Shown here piece by piece: positions 1-7,870 of a stretch of DNA of 64,000 nucleotides. This stretch comes from Vreelandella profundi (lineage in GTDB: Bacteria; Pseudomonadota; Gammaproteobacteria; Pseudomonadales; Halomonadaceae). The notes beneath the pieces are model-generated. The model was not told the DNA's origin. It was given only the letters and a program-made list of their open reading frames with translations, and did no database searches. The DNA is taken from contig NZ_CP077941.1 of assembly GCF_019722725.1 (NCBI RefSeq), positions 3,162,001-3,226,000 of the forward strand. Direction: 5' to 3'. The first letter of the stretch is position 1. The number at the start of each line of letters is the position of its first letter. The position numbers were made by a program, and so were the translations under genes.

Positions 1-848
1 AACCCGGCGGGCTGAACGAGTACGGCATTGCCCGCTATAAAATGACCGATGACTTTGCGCACAAGGAAGTCGCTTTTTTACTCGAGATTGGCGGCATCGA
101 CATCCAGTACGGCCAGCGCCTGGGCGACAATCTCGAACTGGCCACGCTCCATCAGCAATACGATAGCGTGTTTCTCGGCTTAGGCCTGAGTGCCAGCCGC
201 GCTTTAGGTCTCACCGGCGAAGAAGCACCCGGTTTAATGCCCGCGGTTGAGTACATAAAAACGTTGCGCCAAGCCACTGATCTGGGCAGCCTGCCCGTCT
301 CCAAACGCTGCATCGTCATCGGCGCGGGCAATACCGCCATTGATATGGCCACCCAAATGGCTCGCTTAGGCGCCACCGAGGTCACGCTGGTGTACCGCCG
401 CGGCGTTGACGCGATGTCGGCTACCGATCACGAACAGGACATCGCCAAGGCCAACGGCGTGCGCTTAGTGACCTGGGCACAGCCCGATGAAATTTTGCTG
501 GATACCCAAGGGCGGGTCGCGGGAATGCGCTTTGCCAACACCGTTGAGCAAGCGGGCCGCCTCACATCGACGGGCGAAACGTTTGAGATTGCCGCCGATG
601 CAATTTTCACGGCGATTGGTCAAGGTTTTGAAGGCAAAAGCCTACGCGACACCACCGCTAGCGAACTTGATCGAGACGGCGAGCGCATCCATGTCGATGA
701 GATGTTTCGCACCTCTTTACCCAATGTTTATGCGGGCGGCGACTGCGTAAAACCCGGCCAGGACCTCACCGTTCAAGCCGTGCAGCACGGCAAATTGGCC
801 GCTCACGCCATTCATCAAGCGCTTGCCGCTAAGCAGGAGGCCGCATGA
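1..848 (+). CDS. preT: NAD-dependent dihydropyrimidine dehydrogenase subunit PreT (5'-truncated by the window)
   Basis: Partial flavoprotein subunit; the reading frame is open from base 3, so the true start lies upstream. It feeds electrons from NADH through FAD to PreA for reduction of uracil/thymine to the 5,6-dihydro forms. The visible part has the glutamate-synthase-small-subunit fold: a dinucleotide-binding motif VIGAGNTAID near 310-345, and the C-terminal FAD-closing segment YAGGDCVKPG followed by LTVQAVQHGK. Residues before the first visible Met read PGGLNEYGIARYK, typical of this family, confirming that the Met at 42 is internal. The stop overlaps the preA start by 4 bases (ATGA), so the two are translationally coupled. 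The N-terminal FeS ligands are outside the window. Confidence 0.93.
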   Translation, partial: PGGLNEYGIARYKMTDDFAHKEVAFLLEIGGIDIQYGQRLGDNLELATLHQQYDSVFLGLGLSASRALGLTGEEAPGLMPAVEYIKTLRQATDLGSLPVSKRCIVIGAGNTAIDMATQMARLGATEVTLVYRRGVDAMSATDHEQDIAKANGVRLVTWAQPDEILLDTQGRVAGMRFANTVEQAGRLTSTGETFEIAADAIFTAIGQGFEGKSLRDTTASELDRDGERIHVDEMFRTSLPNVYAGGDCVKPGQDLTVQAVQHGKLAAHAIHQALAAKQEAA

Positions 849-2188
849 ACACGACACCTTTCACTTCCCTCTCTTTTCCAGGCAAGAAAAACAGCGGCGA
901 TAGGATCGTTAACGGCGTCGATTTATCGGTTAACTTTGCGGGCATTAAAGCCCCCAACCCGTTCTGGCTGGCCTCCGCCCCGCCTACCGACAAAGCTTAC
1001 AACGTCGTACGCGCCTATGAGGCGGGCTGGGGCGGCGTAGTATGGAAAACCCTCGGTGAAGAGCCGGCGGCGGTCAACGTTTCTTCGCGCTATTCAGCGC
1101 ATTACGGCAAAAATCGCGAGGTGATCGGCTTTAACAACATTGAGCTGATTACCGACCGTTCGCTGGAGATCAACCTGCAAGAGATCACTCAGGTGAAGAA
1201 GGATTGGCCCGACCGGGCGCTGATCGTTTCCATCATGGTGCCGTGTAATGAAGAGGCCTGGGCGTATATTTTGCCGCTTGTGGAAGCGACCGGCGCAGAC
1301 GGCATCGAACTTAATCTGGGCTGCCCCCACGGCATGCCGGAGCGCGGCATGGGCGCAGCGGTAGGCCAAAACCCGGATCTAATCGAGAAAGTCACCTACT
1401 GGTGCAAGAAGCACTACTCCAAACCGGTGATTGTGAAGCTGACGCCCAACATTACCGATATTCGCGTGGGCGCCCAGGCAGCGCTGCGCGGCGGTGCTGA
1501 TGCGGTATCGTTGATCAACACCATTAACTCCATTACCAGCATTGACCTTGATGCCATGGTCGCCAAGCCGACGGTGGGCCATCAAAGCACTCACGGTGGC
1601 TACTGCGGCAGTGCCGTGAAGCCTATCGCCATGAACATGGTGGCTGAAATTGCCCGCGACCCGGCGACCCCCACGCTGCCCATTTCCGGCATTGGCGGTA
1701 TTTCAAACTGGCGGGATGCGGCGGAGTTTATCGCCCTGGGCGCGGGCAGCGTTCAGGTATGTACCGCGGCAATGCTCAACGGTTTTCGGATTGTAGAAGA
1801 GATGAAGGACGGCCTTTCGCGTTGGATGGGGGAAAAAGGCTACGACTCGATTGAGGCGTTTTCCCGCAAGGCGATACCGCAAACCACTGACTGGAAACAT
1901 CTGGATATTAACTTCAAAACCATTGCCCAGATCGACCAGGACTTGTGCATTGAGTGCGGCCGTTGCTATATCGCCTGCGAAGACACGTCGCATCAGTCGA
2001 TTGCTAAGCTAGTCGAGCAAGACGGTGCCCGCCGCTACGAGGTGATTGAAGATGAATGCGTGGGCTGCAACCTGTGCCAGATCACCTGCCCGGTAGAAAA
2101 CTGTATCACCATGGTGCCTCAAGAAACCGGCCAACCCTTCCTGGCCTGGGATAACGATCCGCGCAACCCTTTCCAGGTCGCAAGCTAA
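845..2188 (+). CDS. preA: NAD-dependent dihydropyrimidine dehydrogenase subunit PreA
   Basis: Catalytic FMN/iron-sulfur subunit (447 aa) that reduces uracil and thymine. An FMN-binding TIM barrel fills about residues 25-330, with the substrate-loop motif NLGCPHGMPERGMG near 158-171. Two 4Fe-4S ferredoxin motifs follow: CIECGRCYIAC near 367 and CVGCNLCQITCP near 405. By eye, the position of the catalytic Cys of mammalian DPD (ACGQ) is Val here (AVGQ). The first ~25 residues are a family-variable extension. The 4-base overlap with preT shows a two-gene unit. The other steps of pyrimidine breakdown (amidohydrolase, aminotransferase, semialdehyde dehydrogenase, RutR-like regulator) are encoded 28-34 kb downstream; dihydropyrimidinase is not visible. 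Confidence 0.95.
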   Translation: MNTTPFTSLSFPGKKNSGDRIVNGVDLSVNFAGIKAPNPFWLASAPPTDKAYNVVRAYEAGWGGVVWKTLGEEPAAVNVSSRYSAHYGKNREVIGFNNIELITDRSLEINLQEITQVKKDWPDRALIVSIMVPCNEEAWAYILPLVEATGADGIELNLGCPHGMPERGMGAAVGQNPDLIEKVTYWCKKHYSKPVIVKLTPNITDIRVGAQAALRGGADAVSLINTINSITSIDLDAMVAKPTVGHQSTHGGYCGSAVKPIAMNMVAEIARDPATPTLPISGIGGISNWRDAAEFIALGAGSVQVCTAAMLNGFRIVEEMKDGLSRWMGEKGYDSIEAFSRKAIPQTTDWKHLDINFKTIAQIDQDLCIECGRCYIACEDTSHQSIAKLVEQDGARRYEVIEDECVGCNLCQITCPVENCITMVPQETGQPFLAWDNDPRNPFQVAS

Positions 2189-2208
2189 AGCAACTCACGT
2201 TACCCAGC

Positions 2209-2239
2209 GCCACCGCCAGCATCGTTCAAGGGCGGTGGC
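2209..2239 (+). terminator. Hairpin after preTA
   Basis: A 9-bp perfect stem (GCCACCGCC at 2209-2217 and GGCGGTGGC at 2231-2239) lies 20 bases past the preA stop. The following bases are only moderately T-rich, so termination is likely but may be inefficient. Confidence 0.5.
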
Positions 2240-2357
2240 ACTTATTGCAACACTCCGTTCCTTCAACAAATAGCGACAAAGTACGGCATTCTTGAGAAAA
2301 TGAGAAACTATCGCATATGCAATTTTTTCTTATAAATTTTCTCATAAAGGAAGCCTG

Positions 2358-3236
2358 ATGATGTCTCCGCTTTTCTCTCCAGCTTTTACAAAAACGCTCG
2401 CGGCAACGCTGCTTTGCTCAGTTGCCGCCGCCGCTACTGCCGATCAGCGCATTGCCACATTTGATCTAGGCAGCCTAGACACACTGGATGCGCTAGGCGC
2501 CAGTGAGCAGGTAGTCGGCATTCCCAAGCAGATCCTGCCTGATTATTTATCGACCTATAGCGGCGATGCATATATCGACTTAGGCGGACTAAAAAGTCCC
2601 GACCTTGAAGCCATTGCACAAAGCGAACCGAGCTTGATTCTTTATACCGGCCGCCAAAGCGACTGGGAAGCCGAGTTGGCAGAGATCGCTCCGCTGCTGA
2701 ATACCAGCTTACAAAATGATGATTACCTGGCATCCTTCGATGAAAATGTTCGCCAGGTTGCCAGTAAGATAGACGCCGAAGCGCGCGCCGAAGAAGCCCT
2801 TGAAGCGCTACACGCCAGCATTGAAACTCAGCGCGAAGCGTTAAGTGACGCCCCTCGCACGCTGGTGGTAACACACAACGGCGGCCACTTGATGCTTAAT
2901 CAACATCCGATAGTGCATGAGGTATTGGGCGTTGCAGCCCTTGAGATGCCCGATAGCGTGACCAGTGAAACGCGCGGCACTCGTACCTTCACGCCGCTTA
3001 CCCCTGACGCGATTGCCGAGATTGCCCCAGACGTGGTGCTGGTGATTGACCGCAGCGCGGCGATTGGCGAAGAGCCCGCTGACGCAGAAGCACTCGCGCA
3101 AGCGCTTGACGCCGCTGGAGCCGACACGAAAATCGTACTCCTCACGCCCGCTCTCTGGTATCTCTCCGGTGGTGGCCTGCAGAGCCTAGCGATGCAGATC
3201 GACGAAGTTGTGGAAGCGCTAAACCAGCAGATATAA
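2358..3236 (+). CDS. Siderophore ABC transporter substrate-binding protein (FatB/CeuE-like)
   Basis: Periplasmic iron-siderophore binding protein, 292 aa, for a FecCD-type importer. An N-terminal signal peptide (hydrophobic stretch ending near TAD, residues ~10-28) precedes a class III binding-protein fold; the lobes carry the family phrases LDTLDALGA, GIPKQILP and PDLEAIAQSEPSLI. There is no lipobox Cys, so it is probably soluble. The start has a good Shine-Dalgarno (AAAGGAAG) and is preceded by an AT-rich stretch (2290-2345) suited to a promoter; a Fur site there is possible but only weakly matched. It stands alone: no permease or ATPase is adjacent, so it may use the importer at 23.2-26.3 kb or one outside. 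Its 3' end overlaps the convergent membrane gene by 18 bases. Confidence 0.85.
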   Translation: MMSPLFSPAFTKTLAATLLCSVAAAATADQRIATFDLGSLDTLDALGASEQVVGIPKQILPDYLSTYSGDAYIDLGGLKSPDLEAIAQSEPSLILYTGRQSDWEAELAEIAPLLNTSLQNDDYLASFDENVRQVASKIDAEARAEEALEALHASIETQREALSDAPRTLVVTHNGGHLMLNQHPIVHEVLGVAALEMPDSVTSETRGTRTFTPLTPDAIAEIAPDVVLVIDRSAAIGEEPADAEALAQALDAAGADTKIVLLTPALWYLSGGGLQSLAMQIDEVVEALNQQI

Positions 3237-3614
3237 CATTATTAGTGCCCCGATTCCCGCTACTCCTAATGCCTCCAGCGCACCTATAAATTCGTCATCT
3301 ATGCTCACGTGGGCGCCAAGCCCACGTGTTCCACGCGCGTAAAACCTCAAAAGCTGCGCAGTGGCCCCGGTCAGGGCGCTGAATATTGCCAGGATTGCCT
3401 CAACCGGCCCGCTGATAAACAGCCAAGGCAGCGAAGCTAGTAGAATAACGAAGCTAATACTCGTGGATATAGAAAGCTGCCAATAATAACGAGCATCATC
3501 ACCCTCATCACTACTCTGGCCACGTATCAGACTCGCGAGCTTTGGCCATCGCTGCCCCAGCAAGAACAATCTGGACCTAGCTAAAAGCGTCGTATGCATG
3601 TCGATATATCCCAT
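3219..3614 (-). CDS. Small multi-pass membrane protein, predicted PmrA-regulated
   Basis: Unrecognised 131-aa protein. A basic, soluble N-terminus (~45 aa) is followed by hydrophobic stretches at about 50-68, 73-92 and 110-131, so two or three membrane passes. It lies just downstream of eptA on the same strand but 104 bases away, and that gap holds a PmrA-box-like site (CTTAAC-N5-CTTAAG at 3650-3666), so it probably has its own promoter controlled by the neighbouring two-component system. A second Met at codon 6 (start 3599) has a slightly better upstream purine run (GGGATA) and may be the true start. Its 3' end overlaps the convergent binding-protein gene. A role in envelope modification is inference from context only. 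Confidence 0.7.
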   Translation of the reverse strand: MGYIDMHTTLLARSRLFLLGQRWPKLASLIRGQSSDEGDDARYYWQLSISTSISFVILLASLPWLFISGPVEAILAIFSALTGATAQLLRFYARGTRGLGAHVSIDDEFIGALEALGVAGIGALIMLYLLV

Positions 3615-3649
3615 CTCGAAGAGAGTGGAGACATCATGCTGCCTAAATA

Positions 3650-3666
3650 CTTAACGATCACTTAAG
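3650..3666 (-). promoter_or_regulatory. PmrA-box-like operator before the small membrane protein
   Basis: CTTAAC-GATCA-CTTAAG: two TTAA cores whose starts are 11 bases apart, the geometry of the PmrA/BasR consensus (YTTAAK-N5-YTTAAK). It lies about 36 bases upstream of the minus-strand gene starting at 3614. Confidence 0.6.
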
Positions 3667-3718
3667 CACCGTTAACTATTCACTACGCTCTAGTTACTAC
3701 GCTCTATTAACTAGTATA

Positions 3719-5398
3719 TTAACTGCTAACGGCGTGCGACTCACGACATGGCTGGCTGATGTCTAGCCCCTGCTGATAAACATCAGTCGTTACGTCAAGT
3801 AAGCCAAGCACGCTGTGAAAAAAATTGTCATGTGATGCGGGATTTGCCGCGACCTGGCCCAAACACGTCGTATCTATCTGTTGGCGCCTTGCCATTGCAG
3901 GAGAAAGCCACCACACCATAGGCACTCTCGTTTGCTCATCCGGTGCGATCGAATAGGGAATACCGTGTAGATACAGGCCTTTTTCGCCCAGTGACTCGCC
4001 ATGATCAGAGACATAAATCATGGCAGCCTCATAGCCTGACTGCTCAGATAAGGTGTCGATCACCTGGCTCAGCACGCTATCGGTATAGCGCAGCGAATTA
4101 TCGTAGCTATTGGTAATAGATGCCTGCGAACACTGTGACAAATCAGAAGTCATGCATGTGGGCGTGTAATACTCAAACGCGGACGGATAGCGCTGGTAAT
4201 AACTCGGCCCATGATTGCCTAGCTGATGCAGCACAACAACCTTACTATTACTTGGCACCGTCTCAATCTGACGGCTTAGCGCCTCAACCAGTGCTTCATC
4301 CAAGCAGCGTCCTTCATCACACAGCGCAGGATAATCATCGGATGCCAGCGTTGTGGACGTGACGCCATCACAAACGCCTTTACAGCCTGACTGATTATCT
4401 AGCCACGTGACGTCCAGGCCTGCGTGTTTTAACACATCCAGCAATGACTCATGCTGCTGGGCGTAGGCCTTGTCATAGTTATCGTGGCCACGTTCGGAAA
4501 ACATGCAGGGCAAGGACGCCGCCGTACTTGTCCCGCATGAAACCATGTTAGGAAAATTAACCAGCGCCGCCTGCTGATCCAACATAGGCGTTGTTTGGCG
4601 TTCATAGCCGTTTAGGCCCCAGTTTGCCGCTCGTACCGTTTCACCTACCACGATCACTAGCAGCATCGGCTTTTCTCCCGGGTGGGCCACCATCGTGGCA
4701 TCAATGCCTACCGGAAGCCGTGGTGTATCCGTAATGGGGCCGCTACTGGCCAGCACTTGCGCCATGGAAACAATATAATTACCTGGCGTCACTAAATACC
4801 GCAGCGCCTTATCGTTACGCATGAGTGAAGAAAGCCCTTGATACGCCATAAAAACAGAAACTATCAGAAACACTAAACCCATCAACATATAGCTAAGATG
4901 CCGAACAATAGACGTTGCCAGCGATGTTTTTATTATTTGAACGCGCCAGATAATGGCAATGGGAAACACGCCAAAGGTTAGCAAATGCATAAAGAAACCG
5001 GCGGTAAAAAGCTCTCGTGCTTCCTGCATATCGGTCTGCAGCACATTATCTATCATTGATGTGTCAAAATAGGTGCCGTAGTTGCCTGTAAAATAGCTGA
5101 CACAAGAGGCAATTATTACCAGTATAGAAAGCAGCAACTTAACCGATAATCGAAATGCCAAAACAACAAACACAACATATTGCAAGCTCGTTAACACAAC
5201 AAAAAGGCCAGCAACATTACCCCATGAGCGCCAGTCATTCAGGGCATAATCACTGAATACTTCCTGCCAAAAAGAAAGGTTATAAAAAAGAGTAAAAAGC
5301 AAGACGACCGCTAGCGTTAGCGCTTCAGGACTCAAACGTGGGCGATAGTTAATCACCTGCTTACTTCTTTGGCCTGCCAATACTATATATTTATTCAT
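3719..5398 (-). CDS. eptA: Lipid A phosphoethanolamine transferase (EptA/MCR family)
   Basis: Inner-membrane enzyme (559 aa) that moves phosphoethanolamine from phosphatidylethanolamine to lipid A phosphate, lowering net negative charge and giving polymyxin resistance in characterised relatives. Five hydrophobic helices occupy roughly the first 190 residues; the rest is a periplasmic sulfatase-fold domain. Visible catalytic parts: GETVRAANW, the nucleophile-Thr loop CGTSTAASLPCMFS near 288-301, and zinc ligands in SDHGESLG (~464) and YLHGIPY (~478). Multiple Cys pairs fit periplasmic disulfides. It is last in a four-gene operon; its start overlaps the PAP2 gene by 4 bases. Its diacylglycerol by-product is the substrate of the DgkA encoded two genes upstream. 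Confidence 0.94.
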   Translation of the reverse strand: MNKYIVLAGQRSKQVINYRPRLSPEALTLAVVLLFTLFYNLSFWQEVFSDYALNDWRSWGNVAGLFVVLTSLQYVVFVVLAFRLSVKLLLSILVIIASCVSYFTGNYGTYFDTSMIDNVLQTDMQEARELFTAGFFMHLLTFGVFPIAIIWRVQIIKTSLATSIVRHLSYMLMGLVFLIVSVFMAYQGLSSLMRNDKALRYLVTPGNYIVSMAQVLASSGPITDTPRLPVGIDATMVAHPGEKPMLLVIVVGETVRAANWGLNGYERQTTPMLDQQAALVNFPNMVSCGTSTAASLPCMFSERGHDNYDKAYAQQHESLLDVLKHAGLDVTWLDNQSGCKGVCDGVTSTTLASDDYPALCDEGRCLDEALVEALSRQIETVPSNSKVVVLHQLGNHGPSYYQRYPSAFEYYTPTCMTSDLSQCSQASITNSYDNSLRYTDSVLSQVIDTLSEQSGYEAAMIYVSDHGESLGEKGLYLHGIPYSIAPDEQTRVPMVWWLSPAMARRQQIDTTCLGQVAANPASHDNFFHSVLGLLDVTTDVYQQGLDISQPCRESHAVSS

Positions 5399-6120
5399 AG
5401 CGCATGCCCGGTAGGTTGATATTTATGACGCAATGCGCTGCCAGTCAACATCACGTGAGCCATTGCAAAACTGACCGTCCAACAAATCATCACTGTCCAT
5501 AGGTCATGAGAAAGGAAATGAGCGCCTCGCAACTGTTGTCCAACGCCGAAGATGCCTCCCATCGCCAGCCCGAAAGCAAGGCCTTTCCACCGCCATTCGG
5601 GCTTTATTGCCGCGAAGAAAAAGTACAGCGAAATCCATGCATAGCCCGCGCTGGCATGCCCTGCAGGAAAGCAAGCCGAAGCAGCCATGAAAGCAGGACG
5701 TTTGTCTAGCAGGCCCACAAAGTTGGCGGCACCGCCATAGCGGGACAAATCCCAGGGGCATTCCATGCTGATGGTATGCTTCAACACTGACACGGCTAAT
5801 GTTGACAGCAACGTGGCCAAAAAAAGATAAAGCAAAGGACGGCGAAGATTCCGCCACTCTGTGCGTAAAACACTGATGGATAATAAGCACAGCACGGCAA
5901 TACCAAGACAAAGACTTAACGTTTTACCGCCTTGATGAATAACGTCCTGAGCGATGAAACTGCTTTGAAGACTCCAACGATGGTCTTCTAACGCATAGAT
6001 AATATCAGCTACTTTAAAGTCAACGTCGACCATACTGAACACAGACATGAAAACAAAAAATAAAAGCCACGAAAAACCTATCCTGGCAGGAAAGCTTATC
6101 CGATCAAGACGCACAGCCAT
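5395..6120 (-). CDS. PAP2-family membrane phosphatase/phosphotransferase (LpxT-like)
   Basis: Integral membrane PAP2 protein, 241 aa, with about six hydrophobic helices. The acid-phosphatase motifs are recognisable: FPAGHASAGY (motif 2, near 150) and RGAHFLSHD (motif 3, near 196); motif 1 is divergent (SMECPWDLSRYGG). Related enzymes either add a second phosphate to lipid A from undecaprenyl pyrophosphate (LpxT) or remove one (LpxE); sequence alone does not decide. Overlaps both neighbours (24 bases with dgkA, 4 with eptA), so it is part of the tightly packed lipid A modification operon. Confidence 0.85.
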   Translation of the reverse strand: MAVRLDRISFPARIGFSWLLFFVFMSVFSMVDVDFKVADIIYALEDHRWSLQSSFIAQDVIHQGGKTLSLCLGIAVLCLLSISVLRTEWRNLRRPLLYLFLATLLSTLAVSVLKHTISMECPWDLSRYGGAANFVGLLDKRPAFMAASACFPAGHASAGYAWISLYFFFAAIKPEWRWKGLAFGLAMGGIFGVGQQLRGAHFLSHDLWTVMICWTVSFAMAHVMLTGSALRHKYQPTGHAL

Positions 6121-6521
6121 ACTCCTACCGTCATCATAATAGCCATAAGCACGGCGGATGCGCCCATATCTTTAGCGCGGCCGCTTAGCACATTATGCTC
6201 AAGCCCAATGCGGTCTATCGTCGCTTCAATCGCTGAATTAAGAAGTTCAACAATAAGCACAAAGGAAAGCGATGCAAACAGCAATGCTTTTTCAACCGAG
6301 CTGATATCAAACATAAATATCAACGGATAAAGAACAGCGCTTAGCAAAACTTCTTGCCTAAAGGCTGCCTCGTTAGTCCAGCAAAAATGGATACCCGACA
6401 TGGCATTAACAAACGCACGAAAAATTCGTTTATATCCACTGCCGTTAGCTTTAGAAGATGTAACTGACGTTTCCAAAGAACAATCTCCGAAAATAAACAT
6501 GCTTACAAAATCGATCAGCAT
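6096..6521 (-). CDS. dgkA: Diacylglycerol kinase
   Basis: Small integral membrane kinase, 141 aa, that phosphorylates diacylglycerol to phosphatidic acid. A 25-residue soluble extension precedes the usual ~115-aa core with three membrane helices. Diagnostic segments are AFVNAMSGI, NEAAFRQE (about 50-57) and ELLNSAIEATIDRIG (about 92-106), which carries the catalytic and metal-binding Glu residues, and GRAKDMGASAV. The position upstream of eptA makes sense because EptA releases diacylglycerol from phosphatidylethanolamine. Only 3 bases separate it from the glycosyltransferase stop. Confidence 0.94.
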   Translation of the reverse strand: MLIDFVSMFIFGDCSLETSVTSSKANGSGYKRIFRAFVNAMSGIHFCWTNEAAFRQEVLLSAVLYPLIFMFDISSVEKALLFASLSFVLIVELLNSAIEATIDRIGLEHNVLSGRAKDMGASAVLMAIMMTVGVWLCVLIG

Positions 6522-6524
6522 TCA

Positions 6525-7673
6525 TTAAGCAGCTTGCCACTGAGTGAAGCGTGGGCTGTCCGGCAGAACAGTTGCTATTGATTGAATAGCGCGCAGCACC
6601 GTACTTACATCCGGTTGCCATAGCATGGTGTCGTACGGCTCTCGTGGTATGAACGCCAGAGATCCTCGTACACGCACAAGTGAAATCGTTGGTACATCGA
6701 GAGCAGCGGCTAAGTGCATAGGCCCTGAGTCTGGCGTTACCAGTACGCAAGCTCGCTCCAACATGGCGGCAAACTCACGTATCGGGCGTGGCTGACACAG
6801 AACACCCTGTTTAGAAGTGGCTAATCGCTGTTGAAGTGCCTGTGAAAACCTAAACTCTTCAGGGCCCAGAAAAACCACGTAATGTCGCTCTAACGTTTCT
6901 AACGCGTCCAGCAACGTCAGCCAGTATGTTAACGGCCACCGCTTCTTTTGGTGCCCTCCTACAAATAAAGCAACGAAATCTTTGTCGCTCCGAGGGCTCT
7001 GCTTTAATACAAAAAGTTCGCTTAGCTGCACTAAGGCATGTTCGCGCTCTTGTGGCGCTAGCTGTAACAGAGGCCGATTACGGCAATCGACACCCAGCGC
7101 CTTCGCCAAACTGGTAACGGCATCGTAGGTATGGGTGCCGCCTGCTTCTGCTTCAACGCTATACCGGCGATGCTTACCTTTTCCCGCGCCCATGCTGTAC
7201 CGTGCATGAATGAACCGCGTCGCGATAAAGCCCGTTGTTGACCCGGCGCTTACTTGTACCGCCAGGTCGTAGCGTTTTGACCGCAGCAGGCGCAATAATG
7301 ACAGGCACTGCCAAGGCCTTAGAATGGCGGTTCGCGACAAAGAATAAAAATTATCGACAGGACGTTGCTGAAGCAGAGGTAGTGTTTTATCTGTTGCCAG
7401 ATAGTCAATGCGTGCTGAGGGGAACCGCTCCCGGAGCGCATCAATAACAGGCGTGCTAATGAGTGCATTTCCGAGACGAAAATTGGGACGAATAATCAAA
7501 ATGCTGTTGATGTCTTTCAAACTATCAACGGTTTCTGCTGCTGGTGCTTTGAGCGTATGACGCAGGCCAGCAAGCAATAAACGCTTAAAACACTTTTCTA
7601 GTTTCCGTGCCTGTGTTTTTAAAAAGGGATTTGTTCTAATACGTGTGAGTAACAACATATAACGGCACTCCAT
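6525..7673 (-). CDS. Glycosyltransferase family 9 (heptosyltransferase-like)
   Basis: ADP-heptose:LPS heptosyltransferase-type enzyme, 382 aa, first gene of the lipid A modification operon. The N-terminal Rossmann half starts at the ILIIRPNFRLGNALISTPV motif; the C-terminal half has FVGGHQKKRW and the nucleotide-sugar-binding TPDSGPMHLAAALDVP near 315-331. The first ~50 residues are basic and may sit on the membrane. A start at the second Met (codon 6) is equally possible because no strong Shine-Dalgarno marks either. A transfer to LPS core is likely; the sugar cannot be told. The divergent promoter region carries PmrA-box-like sites. Confidence 0.85.
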   Translation of the reverse strand: MECRYMLLLTRIRTNPFLKTQARKLEKCFKRLLLAGLRHTLKAPAAETVDSLKDINSILIIRPNFRLGNALISTPVIDALRERFPSARIDYLATDKTLPLLQQRPVDNFYSLSRTAILRPWQCLSLLRLLRSKRYDLAVQVSAGSTTGFIATRFIHARYSMGAGKGKHRRYSVEAEAGGTHTYDAVTSLAKALGVDCRNRPLLQLAPQEREHALVQLSELFVLKQSPRSDKDFVALFVGGHQKKRWPLTYWLTLLDALETLERHYVVFLGPEEFRFSQALQQRLATSKQGVLCQPRPIREFAAMLERACVLVTPDSGPMHLAAALDVPTISLVRVRGSLAFIPREPYDTMLWQPDVSTVLRAIQSIATVLPDSPRFTQWQAA

Positions 7674-7744
7674 AAAGTCTAGATGACGCTGAATGGAAGT
7701 AAAAAAGTTTACTCATTCATAGGCGGCTAGCTTGAGCGCAATAA

Positions 7745-7761
7745 CTTAACGAACAGTTAAG
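7745..7761 (-). promoter_or_regulatory. PmrA-box-like operator 1 of the divergent region
   Basis: CTTAAC-GAACA-GTTAAG, TTAA cores 11 bases apart, 72 bases upstream of the glycosyltransferase-dgkA-PAP2-eptA operon. It is also a perfect inverted repeat, so it could be read on either strand. Confidence 0.65.
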
Positions 7762-7810
7762 CGTTGAAAATGGCACATAAAATAATTTTTATTTGGTGAA
7801 AATAGATAGT

Positions 7811-7827
7811 GTTAAGGAAGGCTTAAG
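7811..7827 (+). promoter_or_regulatory. PmrA-box-like operator 2, before the response regulator
   Basis: GTTAAG-GAAGG-CTTAAG, again with 11-base TTAA spacing, followed 13 bases later by a -10-like TATATG (7841-7846). The regulator ATG is at 7871, so this fits an autoregulated promoter. It also argues against the upstream GTG at 7793 as translation start. Confidence 0.65.
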
Positions 7828-7870
7828 TTTCGAAAGCGACTATATGCGCACAGGCTATAGAGGAAGACAC

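Noticed and set aside
2290..2345. Fur box before the lone siderophore-binding protein
   Set aside because: Only about half of the positions match the 7-1-7 pattern; AT-richness explains the similarity.
2434..2874. 146-aa minus-strand frame over the binding-protein gene
   Set aside because: Low-complexity composition and complete overlap with a well supported gene.
7793..7870. GTG at 7793 as start of the response regulator
   Set aside because: It overlaps the PmrA-box/-10 region; the ATG at 7871 has a proper ribosome site and fits family length.
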